From Pleurodeles waltl (lineage: Eukaryota > Chordata > Amphibia > Caudata > Salamandridae), in NCBI RefSeq assembly GCF_031143425.1, contig NC_090446.1:1023701066-1023765065 (forward strand): DNA of 64,000 nt, given 5' to 3'. The first letter of the stretch is position 1, and every line of letters begins with the position of its first letter. Below are positions 21,301 to 31,915 of the stretch, piece by piece. The position numbers were made by a program, and so were the translations under genes. Under the pieces are notes generated by a model. That model ran no database searches. It worked only from the letters and a program-made list of their open reading frames with translations, and was not told where the DNA came from.

Positions 21301-22162
21301 AATCCTTTCCTACATCTGTCTTCCCGCTCGCTAACGGAAAGTGGGCCTTGAGTGGTATCCACTTGCATAGGTTCGCCTTCGGTGTCTCTGGCGGGAGGAC
21401 AAGGTTCCTCGGGACGACGCATAAAGACACGTGAAGTGCTTGGCTGAGAAGATCCTCTACTCTTTCTCTTCTCCATACGTCGTTCTTGGAGATGGTATTC
21501 AATGGAAAGAGCCTGATCCATCAGACCACAAAGGTTTTCAACTCGGGTGGAGTGTACTAACTCATCATTAATCTCCTCTTTCAGTCCTCTACGGAATAAA
21601 GTCACCAGAGTTCGTTCCACCCAAGTGGTCTCAGCCGCTAGCTGTCGAAAGCGGGTAATATATTGGAGGACATCTTGTGAGCCTTGTTGGATGTCACATA
21701 AGGCTTCTTCAGCAGAGGCCTCAAATCCTGGACGACTGAACATCTGTTTAAATCGATTCACGAAAGCGGAATAGTCCGATCATACTGGGTCATTGGAGGA
21801 TACCATCGGGGTTGCCCAGGCCAAGGCAGGACCGGATAACGCACTGATAAGATATCCCACCTTTGTCTTGTCGTGGGAGAATTGGGTAGGTCGGAAGGTG
21901 AAATACACTGTCAATGCATCGAGGAACTCTCGCAGCTTAGTTGGTTCATCGGAGAAACGAGGAGTAGAGGTGGAGATGGCCGGAACATCCCCACTGCGAA
22001 AGGCCTAAGCTTGTCGTAAAGCAGCATTCTCATTGCGTAATTGTTGCAGTTCCTGAGCTTGTTGCAGAATGGTTGCCAGAAGAGAGTGGTCAGGATCTGC
22101 AGCAGCCGCCACTGTATCATCCAGGATGTTAGACGACGTCAGGAGTATTAGGCGCTGCAATC
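21207..22162 (-). pseudogene. Chromovirus gag
   Basis: A single frame runs from just inside the 5' LTR to 21207. It begins with a Gln/Leu-rich helix (LQQAQELQQLRNENAALRQ), then the gag core (DEPTKLREFLDALTVYF, then [20 protein letters not shown]), then a basic linker and a CCHC zinc knuckle ([14 protein letters not shown]). In-frame stops lie at 22005-22007 (TAG) and 21780-21782 (TGA). No clear start ATG is visible after the LTR. Gag would form the particle shell and package RNA through the knuckle. Confidence 0.85.
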
Positions 22163-22922
22163 TGTAACAACTTATGTGCTGCTTTACCCTGGAGGCCGCA
22201 GAGCGAGTGGCGTGGATCCTGTTCTGGAATGTTCGGCCTTGGCCCAAGTAGGGGCGACACTTTCTGGTAGCCACGGTGCTGCAGGCAATGAATACGCCAA
22301 GAGCAGGCTGTGTCCCTCAGAAGTAGTTCCAGAGGGAAAAAAACCCTGAAAGGGGAAAAAAACCTCCAAAAAGATAGAATCCTGCAACAGGAACAAAAAG
22401 AATAGGTAACAGCAGGAACAAAATACAGGAAAATACACTGGAACCGATGAGAACCAGCACAGGAATGCAAGGAAGCGGGAGCCAAGACACCATCCAAACA
22501 GAAAGTGTTGCAGCACATGGAGAGAAAGAAACACAGCCCTTAAATACCAACAAACAGGAAACGACCAACAGGAAGTAAAAGGACACCATCTTAGATAGGG
22601 AAAAGCACATAGAACAGAATGGACTGGGAACCATAGAGAGTAGGGAACAAGGAATGCTGGGAAGAGAAGGGTACTATGGGAAAGGGGGGAAAACATAAAA
22701 TAAGGCACAACCAGATGTCCAGAAAAAAGAAGAAAAGAAAAGAAGAGGTGAGTGGGGGGTCAGACCTGACTAGACACGCGGTGCGCTAAAAAAGAACGAG
22801 GCCCCATGCCCAATTTGGGGCCTTGAAAGGTACAGAGCAGACTGGGGACGCTGCGCGTCTTATGACCGTGTGCTGCGGCCCGAGCCGAATGTTCGGCTCC
22901 TGCCACGTGCAGCGGCGCGACA
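22163..22922 (-). repeat. 5' LTR of the chromovirus
   Basis: This is a 760-bp direct repeat of 17149-17835, TG...CA ended. Length indels and scattered substitutions between the two LTRs indicate an insertion clearly older than the retrovirus at 30673-41465. Confidence 0.88.
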
Positions 22923-22927
22923 CTTCA

Positions 22928-24217
22928 AACCCCTTTCTATGGTGCCAAAGTGCATTTTCTGATAGGCAAGTGTGTGGTTGTCAAAGTGTTGTATTTGTTG
23001 TGATCCTATGTGTGATGTGTTTGGTTGCAGTGCATAAGTACCGAGAGAGGTGCTCTAATCATGTCTCGGAGAACAGCACCTATCAGTGTGATTGAATAGA
23101 ATGTATGAGAAATAGGCACTTATGTTATAATTTTAGCTAGGACTACAACTTATAAGCAGCTACCCAGCACTTTCTTGGCCAAAGTGGAAGTGAAGTACTT
23201 TGTGTGTGTACACCAATAAGGGAGTAATTGGAGATACCCCAGTAATCCATACGACAACATGCTCAAGTCAGAGGTGCTCTCAAACGAGTAAAGTGCTGCC
23301 AAATAGGCAAGAATGGTAGCTGGGGAAATGAAGTAGCCATGCACTTTTTTAAAGGTAGTGATACTGCCTATTGCTGTACAAATACGGCTCACGAGCAAGG
23401 AAGAAGTTGAAGAGCATTCAAAGTGTTGGAAACCTGTGAAGAAAAAGTACAGTCTTCCAAAGGATCAGATTCCACCTACTCCTGCTAGGCAAAAGAAAGC
23501 TATGTTTCTGAGTAAGGTTCACACCCCAAGCCACTCTCATCTTCCCAAAGGTAGACAAGTTACACCGGGTGGGGTGGTCCACAGTCATAGACAGACATGC
23601 CAGGGTGAGAGCCGAAGTGATCAGTAAGATGTTGTTCTGACAGCCTGTCAGAAGAAATCAGCTTGCCCAGTGTTACCCTTATATCCTTAACCCTCTATGT
23701 GAGCCCCTGTACTTTTTCTTAAATCCCAGAGATCCTTACTCTTTTGAGTTCATATTAGAAGGCTTTCTCCTGCATGTCAAAAATTTCCTCCCAGATAACT
23801 TGCACTTTATTATTAGTGAATGACATTTCATGGTTAAAAAAACCAGACAATGTGCTGAAAGGAGACCTACATTGCTGCAAATGATGCGACTAGGATAGCA
23901 GCATTGCACTGGTTTTGTAGTTCTCATTTTGTTCAATCTTAGCCCAGCTCTTCTCTGACCTGTTACATTTATGTCTCTTGTGTATGTGTCTTCAGACTGG
24001 TGTTGCAAAGGGAGACATGTTTGATACCTGCACTGCCCCAGAACATCATCTGTCTGAAATTGTAGGATTAAGCAACATATGTTGTTGTTGCTCTTGGCCT
24101 TTGTGGAGCAAATATTGTTTTGCCCTTTGTAGCACCCTGGACTAACTCAACCTTTTCTCTCAGTGTGATTAGCCAAGACATCTAGCTATATGGCCAGAGT
24201 TTCCAGATTAAGAAGAC
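22928..24217. other. Mostly gene-free; weak ORF at 23391-23627
   Basis: Most of this stretch shows no coding or repeat structure. On the plus strand a Lys/Pro/His-rich frame (EEVEEHSKCWKPVKKKY near its start) runs to 23627, but it lacks an ATG and I recognise no domain. A GT-containing donor-like site (CAGGGTGAGAG) lies near its end. It could be a chance ORF. Confidence 0.3.
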
Positions 24218-24220
24218 TAA

Positions 24221-24391
24221 GGGCCTGATTCTAACTTTGGAGGACGGTGTTAAACCGTCCCAAAAGTGGCGGATATACCACCGACCGTATTACGAGTCCA
24301 TTATATCCTATGGAACTCGTAATACGGTAGGTGGTATATCCGCCACTTTTGGGACGGTTTAACACCGTCCTCCAAAGTTAGAATCAGGCCC
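24221..24391. mobile_element. Palindromic Harbinger-like MITE, 171 bp
   Basis: The left arm starts GGGCCTGATTCTAACTTTGG and the right end is its exact reverse complement. Arms of about 76 bp pair almost perfectly around an 18-bp loop (TCCATTATATCCTATGGA) that can itself fold. TAA flanks both sides (24218-24220 and 24392-24394), the target preference of PIF/Harbinger elements. It has no coding capacity; mobility would need a transposase in trans. Confidence 0.88.
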
Positions 24392-24394
24392 TAA

Positions 24395-24774
24395 GTGTAG
24401 AGATGTTAGAGAGAGCTGGGACTCAACCCAGGCCCTGTTTCCTCCTCTTCACATCCTTCTTTAAACCAAACCTCCTGCCTCCCCCTCACTTGTGCAGTAA
24501 CCTGCGTGTATACCTTCCACATTATCATTTATTTGACCCTCTCTATTTGGTTTCCTTAATGCCATCCACATGTGTTGGGCTATAACCGTCATGGTGGAGT
24601 TTACTGCTCATTTAGAACGCCCAACTGTATAATGCGCTTTCTTGTTGTTTGCTACCAGCCACACATGCTATATGTCTCAAGTTGTCAGCAACTCTCCTCT
24701 CAGCTCCATCTCCTCCAATATAAATTTACATATTTTTGGAATCCTTCACTGTTGTACTTGGCCCTCTCTGCAGG
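24395..24774. other. No recognisable gene
   Basis: C/T-rich and unstructured, with no supported feature. Confidence 0.35.
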
Positions 24775-25170
24775 GTCACCCCCAAACCTTTTGCCTTCAC
24801 CCCTCCAATTTTTGGAAAGCATTTTTGTTGGCATTAGGACTCTGTGTGCTTTACCACTGCTAATCATTGCTAAAGTGCTTGTGCTCTTTCCCTATAACAT
24901 GGTAACATTGGCCTACAACTGATTGGCACATTTCATTTACTTATAAGTCCCTATTATACATTAGTACTTGTACCCGGGGCCCGTAAATTAAAGTCTACTA
25001 GTGGGCCAGCAACATTCATTGTACCACCCACTAAAAAACACTTTAAAACATGTTTCATGCCTGCCAATGTGCAGTTGCAGTGCAGTGCAGTTTTAAGCTG
25101 CCTATTCGACCTGGCAAAATGCCTAAACCTTCCTTTTTAATTGTACTTGTAAATGTATTTAGGTAGGGCT
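24775..25170 (+). repeat. Fragment of dispersed repeat family F (5' module)
   Basis: It contains the landmarks GACTCTG-GC-CTTTACCACTGCTAA, AACATGGTAACATTGG, ACTTATAAGTCCCTA and CTACTAGTGGGCC, which recur at about 28090-28290, 30120-30300 and 44150-44310. The family name F is mine. The copy is truncated after about 400 bp. Confidence 0.65.
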
Positions 25171-26995
25171 TACCCACCCCTGATAAGACATTGAAGCACT
25201 TTTTTGGCAAGTAGCACGCTTCTCCGGAACTCATGATTAGTAGTTACTAGTTTAGTAATTTTTTCTCGTTTTTTCTTGTTCATTAGTTTCTGTCCATCAA
25301 CCATGTATGCAGAAGTCAGAAACAGGGAATAAAGGGAGCACCACCATAAATCTATAGAGAGAAGGTGGAGCAAAAAGAGTGTCCCTGTGCCCTGCTGTAG
25401 GATGATGGAAATTTTGGAAATAAACATTTTCATGGCAAAGGGGCCCTGCCCTTTCAAAAGACACTGGTCATCACTCCATAAGACAGCTATGCACTGCCTT
25501 TAGTGTAGTTTTAAATGAGAAATCCATGGCTACTGAAAGTATTCAGATCCTTTGTGTTGACTGCATTCATCCTCATCCTTTAACTAATACCTATTCCATG
25601 TTCCCTTATAAATTCCTGTTACTGCAATTTTCCACATCACCATTATGTTAAATGGCAATATGCTCTTCCAGTATCAATACTTCTGCTAATAAGTGCATTT
25701 TAGGCCCTTGAGGCTCAAAAGCAGCCTCAGCACTTTGGAGGTCCCCAAATCAAACAAAGTATGATACCCTTTTGTTTGCTCAGTTTGCCCTACATTGCAA
25801 AGGGATCCAACGTGTGTCCAGTGATATTCTGGGCAGTCTATTGATTCTCTCTGTCCCAAGGCCAGTTCACCAATCTATTTACTAACCTGACATCAGGACC
25901 AACTCCTAAATAAAGCTCAGGTAATCTACTGGCATCAAAGAAAGCTACCAGCTGAAACCCTTGATACCAGCTTTTGACAAGATGGCAGGTTTGGGTTTCC
26001 TACTCAACTGCTCAAAGCATCAGTTTGAGAGCAGGAATCAAGATAGTGACTGACTTAACATGGTATCCACTGACCCGCATTTTTAAGGGCACCATGCCCA
26101 GGACTGTTGTTCCAGCTTCCTGCCCGGCAGCTATCTCTGCTCTCATTTCAATTGAGCAGGACACGCAGCTTCCGAACAGTGGGAGAGAGGCCAGCAGGCT
26201 GCTGCGTCACTCCTCCTGCACACTTACTTCACAGCAGCCAGCCCACTGGTAACATCTCCTGAGACTCCATCACTTTCCTTGGGGAAGTTGGTTGGGAGAA
26301 TGTGGTCAGCGTCCCCCCAAGGTTTCAATTTCTCCTTCTTCCCAGAATCTTCCTGAGTATTTACATGACCTAATCCATGATGGCGGAACTTCCTAACTTG
26401 AGTGTTCTTACCCAATCGATTATGGCATCTGTCCCTTCCTATGATGCAGTTCCTCTTACACCAATTTTAAGGAACATTTTTTCTTCTTCTCCCTGCGTCA
26501 CAACACTCTGCTCCTCTTCCTGTGAATCCAGTTCAGTGCTCCTGCACTTCACAGATTTCCCTGTGTTTCTCTCTGTCTTGGGTCCTATTTCTGGTACCAT
26601 CTGCTGGTGATGTCCATCTGCCATTAGGAGGTGTGGCTTTGTGGAAACTGGAAGTGGTTGCCTTTACCTCTGGCAGACCAAAACTGTTAAAGACTAGGCA
26701 TCTAGAGCTGGTCGAAGTTGGACAGTCTTCTCAGAGTGTTTGCCCAGAGAAAGTTGACAATGACTAGTGAATAAAAAAAGAATTGTAGTTAAACTAAACT
26801 TTCTTTGATGCTACTATAAGGACAGTTAAGTGAGGTTTACAATAGGCCTGGGCAGAGTTCCCCCAAAGTCTTAAATCTTACATTCCACAAATTGTTCTTT
26901 GTTGCCTAACTTTCATTGGTGTTTCCTATTGATAAGCAGACACAGATACACACAAAGATAAAATACATATACACCCACATTTTGTCAGTGCTTAA
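25171..26995. other. No recognisable gene
   Basis: Short open frames on both strands lack conserved motifs. Nothing structured is seen apart from simple T-rich runs. Confidence 0.35.
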
Positions 26996-27309
26996 TTTGT
27001 GCTTGATGTTCCCGGTGCGGAGCACTGGCACCTATTTTTCTACCTCAAGCATTTACTATGAGCAAAAGACACAGATGAGAAATATAGAGGAAGGGAAAAA
27101 CGAAAAAGCGTCACAATGGGAGAAAGTAGAAAGCTGCAAGAGTGAGCTGAAGGGGTAGGGAGTGGCTGTAAATGGATTGAAGAGGCCTGAGATGGCTTCA
27201 GGATTACTCTGCCACAGAATTCTCTGTTCGCACATTTAATTGCAGCAGCCTCGTGTTTCAGAGGGGAGCTTTGGGCACCGGCAAGTTTTTATTTACAAAT
27301 TAAGCACTG
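26996..27309. mobile_element. hAT-like MITE, 314 bp
   Basis: It begins CAGTGCTTAATTTGT and ends with the exact reverse complement ACAAATTAAGCACTG, a 15-bp perfect terminal inverted repeat starting CAG as in hAT elements. The 8-bp flanks (CATTTTGT left, TCTGGTGT right) match at only four positions, so the duplication is decayed or the superfamily call is wrong. It has no coding capacity. Confidence 0.6.
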
Positions 27310-27866
27310 TCTGGTGTAATTTTGTTCAGCCATTTTGATTGTAGCTGTGTCCAATTATCCTATAGGAAATTGCATGGAGAAAATGTGTTTTGGGACGTAC
27401 CCCTTTTTTTTCCAGCCTCTGTTTGACTAATCACACCAAAATGTTTTACAAAGGAGCTGAGGTTGAGTAGGTTTTTTGGAAAGTTTTGTTATGATTTGTC
27501 AAACAGCACCACATTTATTAGCAAGCCCAAAAAAATGTTTCAAACGGAAACGTGGTCCGAACTATAACTAGCCAGTGGCAACTGCTACTTCAATACATGG
27601 ATATAGATACAGAGAATGTCCATCTTTTTGGAGGTCTGGATTTTGGGGAGGGTATACGTTTGATGGTGTAAAACATTAACATGTTAATTTATTAAGCTGC
27701 AGCATAGCTGTGGGTGGTGCCAAAAAACGATGCCAAGCCATGGTGCAAGTGAATGAGGCTGCAAAATAATAGCATTAAATCCTTTGGTAGTGCAGAATTT
27801 ACGATGCTTACACTTTACTAAAGTTTTTGGACAGCTAAAATGTTAGTAGTATACTAAGGACATTTT
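27310..27866. other. Gene-free AT-rich spacer
   Basis: AT-rich, with no recognisable gene or element, ending at the start of the tandem duplication at 27867. Confidence 0.4.
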
Positions 27867-29900
27867 TTGCAGATAAAAAATGTTTTCTGAGCATTAGCCG
27901 CAACTAAAATGTTTTAAGGCTAAATAAATTCTGCATGCTACCGTTCCACAGTTCCAACTTAGCACTCACCCACATCTTTAGTATATGTATCAGTGTTAGA
28001 CCTGTCAGTCCTTGCCATTGTTTCCCCTGTCGTTTGTCTTCTGACCTCCTGTTTTTGATCCTGTGCTGAATTAAATTTTTGCTGGGTTTAGACTCTGGGC
28101 ACTTTATCACTGCTGACCAGTGCTAAAATGCAACTGCTTTCTGCATAAATGGTGTTATCGATTGATTTATCCATGATTGGCGTATTTGATTTACCAGTAA
28201 GTTCCTACCAGGGTGCACCATGTGTGCCCAGGGCCTGTAAATTAAATGGTACTAGTGGGCCTGCCGCACTGATTATGCCATCTACATACGTAGCTGTGTA
28301 AATGTGTCTCAGACCTGCCACTGCAGTGTCTGTGTGTGTAGTTTTAAACTGTCATGTTGACCTTGCAAGTGCATCAACTTGCCAAGCCGAAACCTTCCAT
28401 TTTACTACATGTACGTCACCCCTAAGGTAGGCCCAAGGCAGCCCCAGGGGCATGGTGCAGTATATTTAAAAGGTAGGACATGTACTGGTGTGTTTTACAT
28501 GTCCTGCTAAATTAGGCTTTTACTATTGCAAGGCCTATTTCTCCCTTAGGTTAACATGGGGATTGCCTTGAGATATCTTTTAGGTGTAATTTTCCATTGG
28601 GAGAAGATGGAGATGTGGAGTTTGGGGTCTCTGAACTCACAATTTAAAAATACATCTTCTGATGAAGATGTTTTTTATATTGTAATTTTGAAAATGCCAC
28701 TTTTAAAAGGTGGACATTTTGTTGCTTAACCATTCTGTGCCTCTGCCTGTCTGTAGAATAAACGTCTGTGTCAGGATGACAGTTGAACTGTTTGTGAATT
28801 CACTCTAGACAGTGACACAAACCGAGCTGAGATGTGCCCTGCATATCCTGATGGGTTTTCCTGAGCTAGAGTGGTGGGAGGAGCTGACATTTGCACCTGA
28901 ATAGGGGTGGGCCTGTCCTTACACAAAGCAGTCTCTAACCTACTGGAGTGTGTCTAGGGCCAGGACAGGGAAAGTCAGGGTCTTGTGCACTACAAAGACT
29001 TCTCTTTGAAGTTTGCCTACTTCAAAGACTGAATGGGTATAAGTACTAGACATCTGACACTACATAGTTCGAATCCTTCTGGACTGAGGATATTCTGCCA
29101 GGAAGAAGAGCTGGATGCTGTAGGAGGGACTGCCACTCTGCCTATTGCTTTGCTGTGCTGGCCTGCTGCTTGTTGCTTCTGTCCTGAGAGTGAAAAGACT
29201 GGGCTTTGCTTTCTAAATCCTGCTTCCAAAGGTTCTCCAAGGGCTTGGACTGAGCTTGGCTCGTGTCAGGAAGTCTCAGGGACATCAAAGACTTCATCGG
29301 CCAGCATCTGGGTTCTCTTGCTGAGAGTCCTGAGTGCCAAATCCAGTTCCTGTGCTCATGGGAGTGAGTTCTGGTGTAACCAAGAAGAAACAAGCACATT
29401 GACTCGACAGCAACTTTGGAACCAGCGCCACTTTCCAACTCCACGCCACTCACTGTACTGGAACCATGGTACCAGCCTTGTGAAACGACTGTGACTTACA
29501 CCGCAGGCCCGATGCTGCCTCAGCACCTCCAAAGTCCCGCCACAGCGTGAGCCCTGAGTGCTGTGTTACCGACGTCCATGACACCTGACTCTGCTGCAGC
29601 ACCTTTGGCTCAGTGAGGTGATCGTGACACTGCAAAGTTGACGCCTTGCATCTTGACCTGCAGGATTCATCTACCCCACCTTGCCACCAACACTGCATCA
29701 CCTCCCCTGCAACCATAAGGAACCAACTCCTCACCTCCTCTGCTTAGAAGTAAGGAACTGACGCCTCACCTCCTCAGTAGCAGTAAGGAACAGATGCAGC
29801 ACCAGCTCCTGCAATGCCTCACCTCTCCGACTCCGTCCAACGTGGGCACCCCATCCAGGCCGAGTAGCCAGTCAGAACACAAGAGAGGCTACCAACAGAT
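27867..29900 (+). repeat. Tandem duplication unit 1 (contains family F copy)
   Basis: This 2034-bp unit starts TTGCAGATAAAAAATG and is followed directly by a second unit with the same start at 29901. It contains a family F copy from about 28085. Position 28634-28637 (AACT) is the unoccupied site corresponding to the retroviral insertion in unit 2. Compared with unit 2 it lacks a 1397-bp segment at 29838-29843 (CAACGT). Frames in 29017-29730 look open on several strands but have biased composition and no domain. Confidence 0.85.
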
Positions 29901-30672
29901 TTGCAGATAAAAAATGTTTTCTGAACATTAGCCGCAACTAAAATGTTTTAAGGCTAAATAAATTCTGCATGCAACCATTCCACAGTTCCGACTTAGCACT
30001 CACCCACATCTTTAGTATATATATCACTGTTAGACCTGTCAGTCCTTGGCATTGTTTCCCCTGTCTTTTTTGCTTCTGACCTCCTGTTTTTGATCCTGTG
30101 CTGAATTAAATTTTTGCTGGCTTTAGACTCTGGGCACTTTACCACTGCTGACCAGTGCTAAAGTACAACTGCTTTCTGCATAAATGGTATTATCAATTGC
30201 TTTATCCATGATTGGCTTGTTTGATTTACCAGTAAGTTCCTACCAGGGTGCACCATGTGTGCCCAGGGCCTGTAAATTAAATGATATTAGTGGGCCTGCC
30301 GCACCGATTATGCCATTTACATACGTAGCCGTGTAAATGTGTCTCAGACCTGCCACTGCAGTGTCTGTGTGTGCAGTTTTAAACTGTCATGTTGACCTGG
30401 CAAGTGCATCCACTTGCCAAGCCGAAACCTTCCATTTTACTACATGTACGTCACCCCTAAGGTAGGCCCAAGGCAGCCCCATGGGCATGGTGCAGTATAT
30501 TTAAAAGGTAGGACATGTACTGGTGTGTTTTACATGTCCTGCTAAATTCGGCTTTTACTATTGCAAGGCCTATCGCTCCCTTAGGTTAACATGGGGATTG
30601 CCTTGAGATATCTTTTAGGTGTAATTTCCCATTGGGAGAAGATGGAGATGTGGAGTTTGGGGTCTCTGAACT
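29901..30672 (+). repeat. Tandem duplication unit 2, part left of the retrovirus
   Basis: Nearly identical to 27867-28637. It is interrupted at AACT (30669-30672) by the endogenous retrovirus and resumes at 41466. Confidence 0.88.
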
Positions 30673-31676
30673 TGTAGTGTGGTCAGTTTTACGTATATTT
30701 TGCGCATTAGCTTCAGGCCTTAGGCCTCTGTGCACTTTGCCCTAAATATATTTTATTCATTTGCTAACAGCTTAGAGCCTCTGTGCACTTTACTCTAAAT
30801 GCTTTCTATTAGGCTTCGTACTGTTATTTTACAGAATAGCCAGTTCTACGGTGTTGTTTTTTATTCATATCACACTGTTTTGCCTACTTCAGCACTGGAG
30901 TTCTTCATAACATATTCACTCTGTGCTTTAGTCAAGGATACAGTCTGGTACATTGCCGATAGACGTGGTAGGAGTCTAGACTTGCCATTCCTGCGCAGGA
31001 ACATTTTGTGATCACGATGACATGTTAGTTATAAAATCACTTCCTTGTCGCAATACATTAAGAGGGAGATTCTGACCAGGGAACCACAACTAGACGCTGA
31101 CTGCCTCGTTGCAGATGCTGAACCAGATCACAGGCCTTTGCTCAGGTATGAGTGTGTCCGTCTCCCTAGTGATACAGAAAGGCAAGCTGAAAGCTTAACA
31201 TGCTGTGCTCTAAATAGAACAAGCAGAGGGAGAGTAGAAACGGTTAGGAATTATGATAGCTTTATTTCTATGTTTTACTCTCCTGGTTACTATATCAATC
31301 CTACTATGTTGTATTGTTCTGGTTATTGCGGCTCACGCCTTAATATCTAAAATACAGTCGTTTTATTAAAACATTATATAAAACTTATACTGTCTTTGTC
31401 ATTTGTATATGAGACCATATTGTGAATGAGAGAGTTGGTTTGGATCTGAGTGACCACGACTTCCCTGAGAAGTTCCTAAGATGTCATGCGCTCGGCTGCC
31501 CAATCATTTCTTCCCCGTGGGAGAAATGAGGCACTGCTAGTTAGCCGGAGCAACAACCGGATTTAGGGTGACAGAGTTCCTTACACGTGGGTCAGACTCA
31601 GTCCCCCACATCGTTATCGATCCTGCTGCCTAGAAATCCAGCAGTCTCATTTAGAATAATGAGAGCCCACGCGACA
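30673..31676 (+). repeat. 5' LTR of the foamy-like retrovirus
   Basis: 1004 bp, starting TGTAGTGTGG and ending GCGACA. It matches the 3' LTR except at about four sites: near 30918 (ATAACAT/ATCACAT), 31073 (TCTGACC/TCCGACC), 31340 (CGCCTT/CGCATT) and 31652 (CAGCAG/CAGTAG). Candidate TATA boxes are TATAAAA at 31030 and TATATAAA near 31375. A polyadenylation signal ATTAAA is at 31365. Confidence 0.93.
31030..31036 (+). promoter_or_regulatory. Candidate TATA box in LTR
   Basis: TATAAAA about one third into the 5' LTR. With ATTAAA at 31365 it would give an R region of roughly 300 bp. A second candidate (TATATAAA near 31375) lies after that signal and fits less well. This is based on sequence only. 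Confidence 0.35.
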
Positions 31677-31695
31677 TGGCGCCGCCAACGTTTGG
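31677..31695 (+). promoter_or_regulatory. Primer binding site, tRNA-Lys-like
   Basis: TGGCGCCGCCAACGTTTGG follows the LTR directly. It resembles the site complementary to the 3' end of tRNA-Lys(1,2) used by many retroviruses, but it carries an extra G after TGGCGCC and TT in place of the usual TG near the end. Confidence 0.7.
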
Positions 31696-31915
31696 TCTGG
31701 CTCTAATGTTTGGGTCCGACTGACTCTCTCGGTCTCGTATATATTTTGACTCCTCGGTTCCGTATGCGGAGACGTCCGTGGGGCTGAGGGTTTCCGCCAC
31801 CACGGGTTGGGTACATCCTCGTACTTTGTGGTTGGTTGTTCAAGCTTGAACTTTGAAAGGAAATACCCAGATATTGGTGTGCCTTCTCTGTCCTAGAGCT
31901 ATTATTGTTATACTA
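31696..31915 (+). other. Retroviral leader
   Basis: A 220-bp untranslated leader between primer site and gag ATG. It should hold packaging and splice-donor signals, but I cannot assign them by eye. Confidence 0.4.

Larger units (their letters stand above)
17149..22922 (-). mobile_element. Ty3/Gypsy chromovirus retrotransposon, complete but inactivated
   Basis: Two direct LTRs (22163-22922 and 17149-17835) bracket gag and pol on the minus strand. The insertion is flanked by the 5-bp repeat CTTCA (17144-17148 and 22923-22927). Domain order is gag with a CCHC knuckle, protease, RT, RNase H, integrase with HHCC and DDE region, then a chromodomain, which defines the chromovirus lineage. Several in-frame stops interrupt gag and pol. 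There is no env. Upstream of the 3' LTR, on the minus strand, a G-run (cgggggggacctac) could be the polypurine tract. Confidence 0.92.

Noticed and set aside
22184..22708. 174-codon minus-strand frame rich in Phe, Leu and Cys, similar at 17151-17525
   Set aside because: It lies inside the chromovirus LTRs and reflects the purine-rich plus strand; not a gene.
29057..29068. GTTCGAATCC resembling a tRNA B box, also near 41898
   Set aside because: No matching A box at the right spacing and no cloverleaf; a chance match.
29033..29734. Overlapping open frames of 90-150 codons on both strands, mirrored at 41980-42563
   Set aside because: They lie in the tandem-duplicated repeat, have biased Ser/Gln/Cys composition and no domain; open on several frames at once, as expected for repeat sequence.
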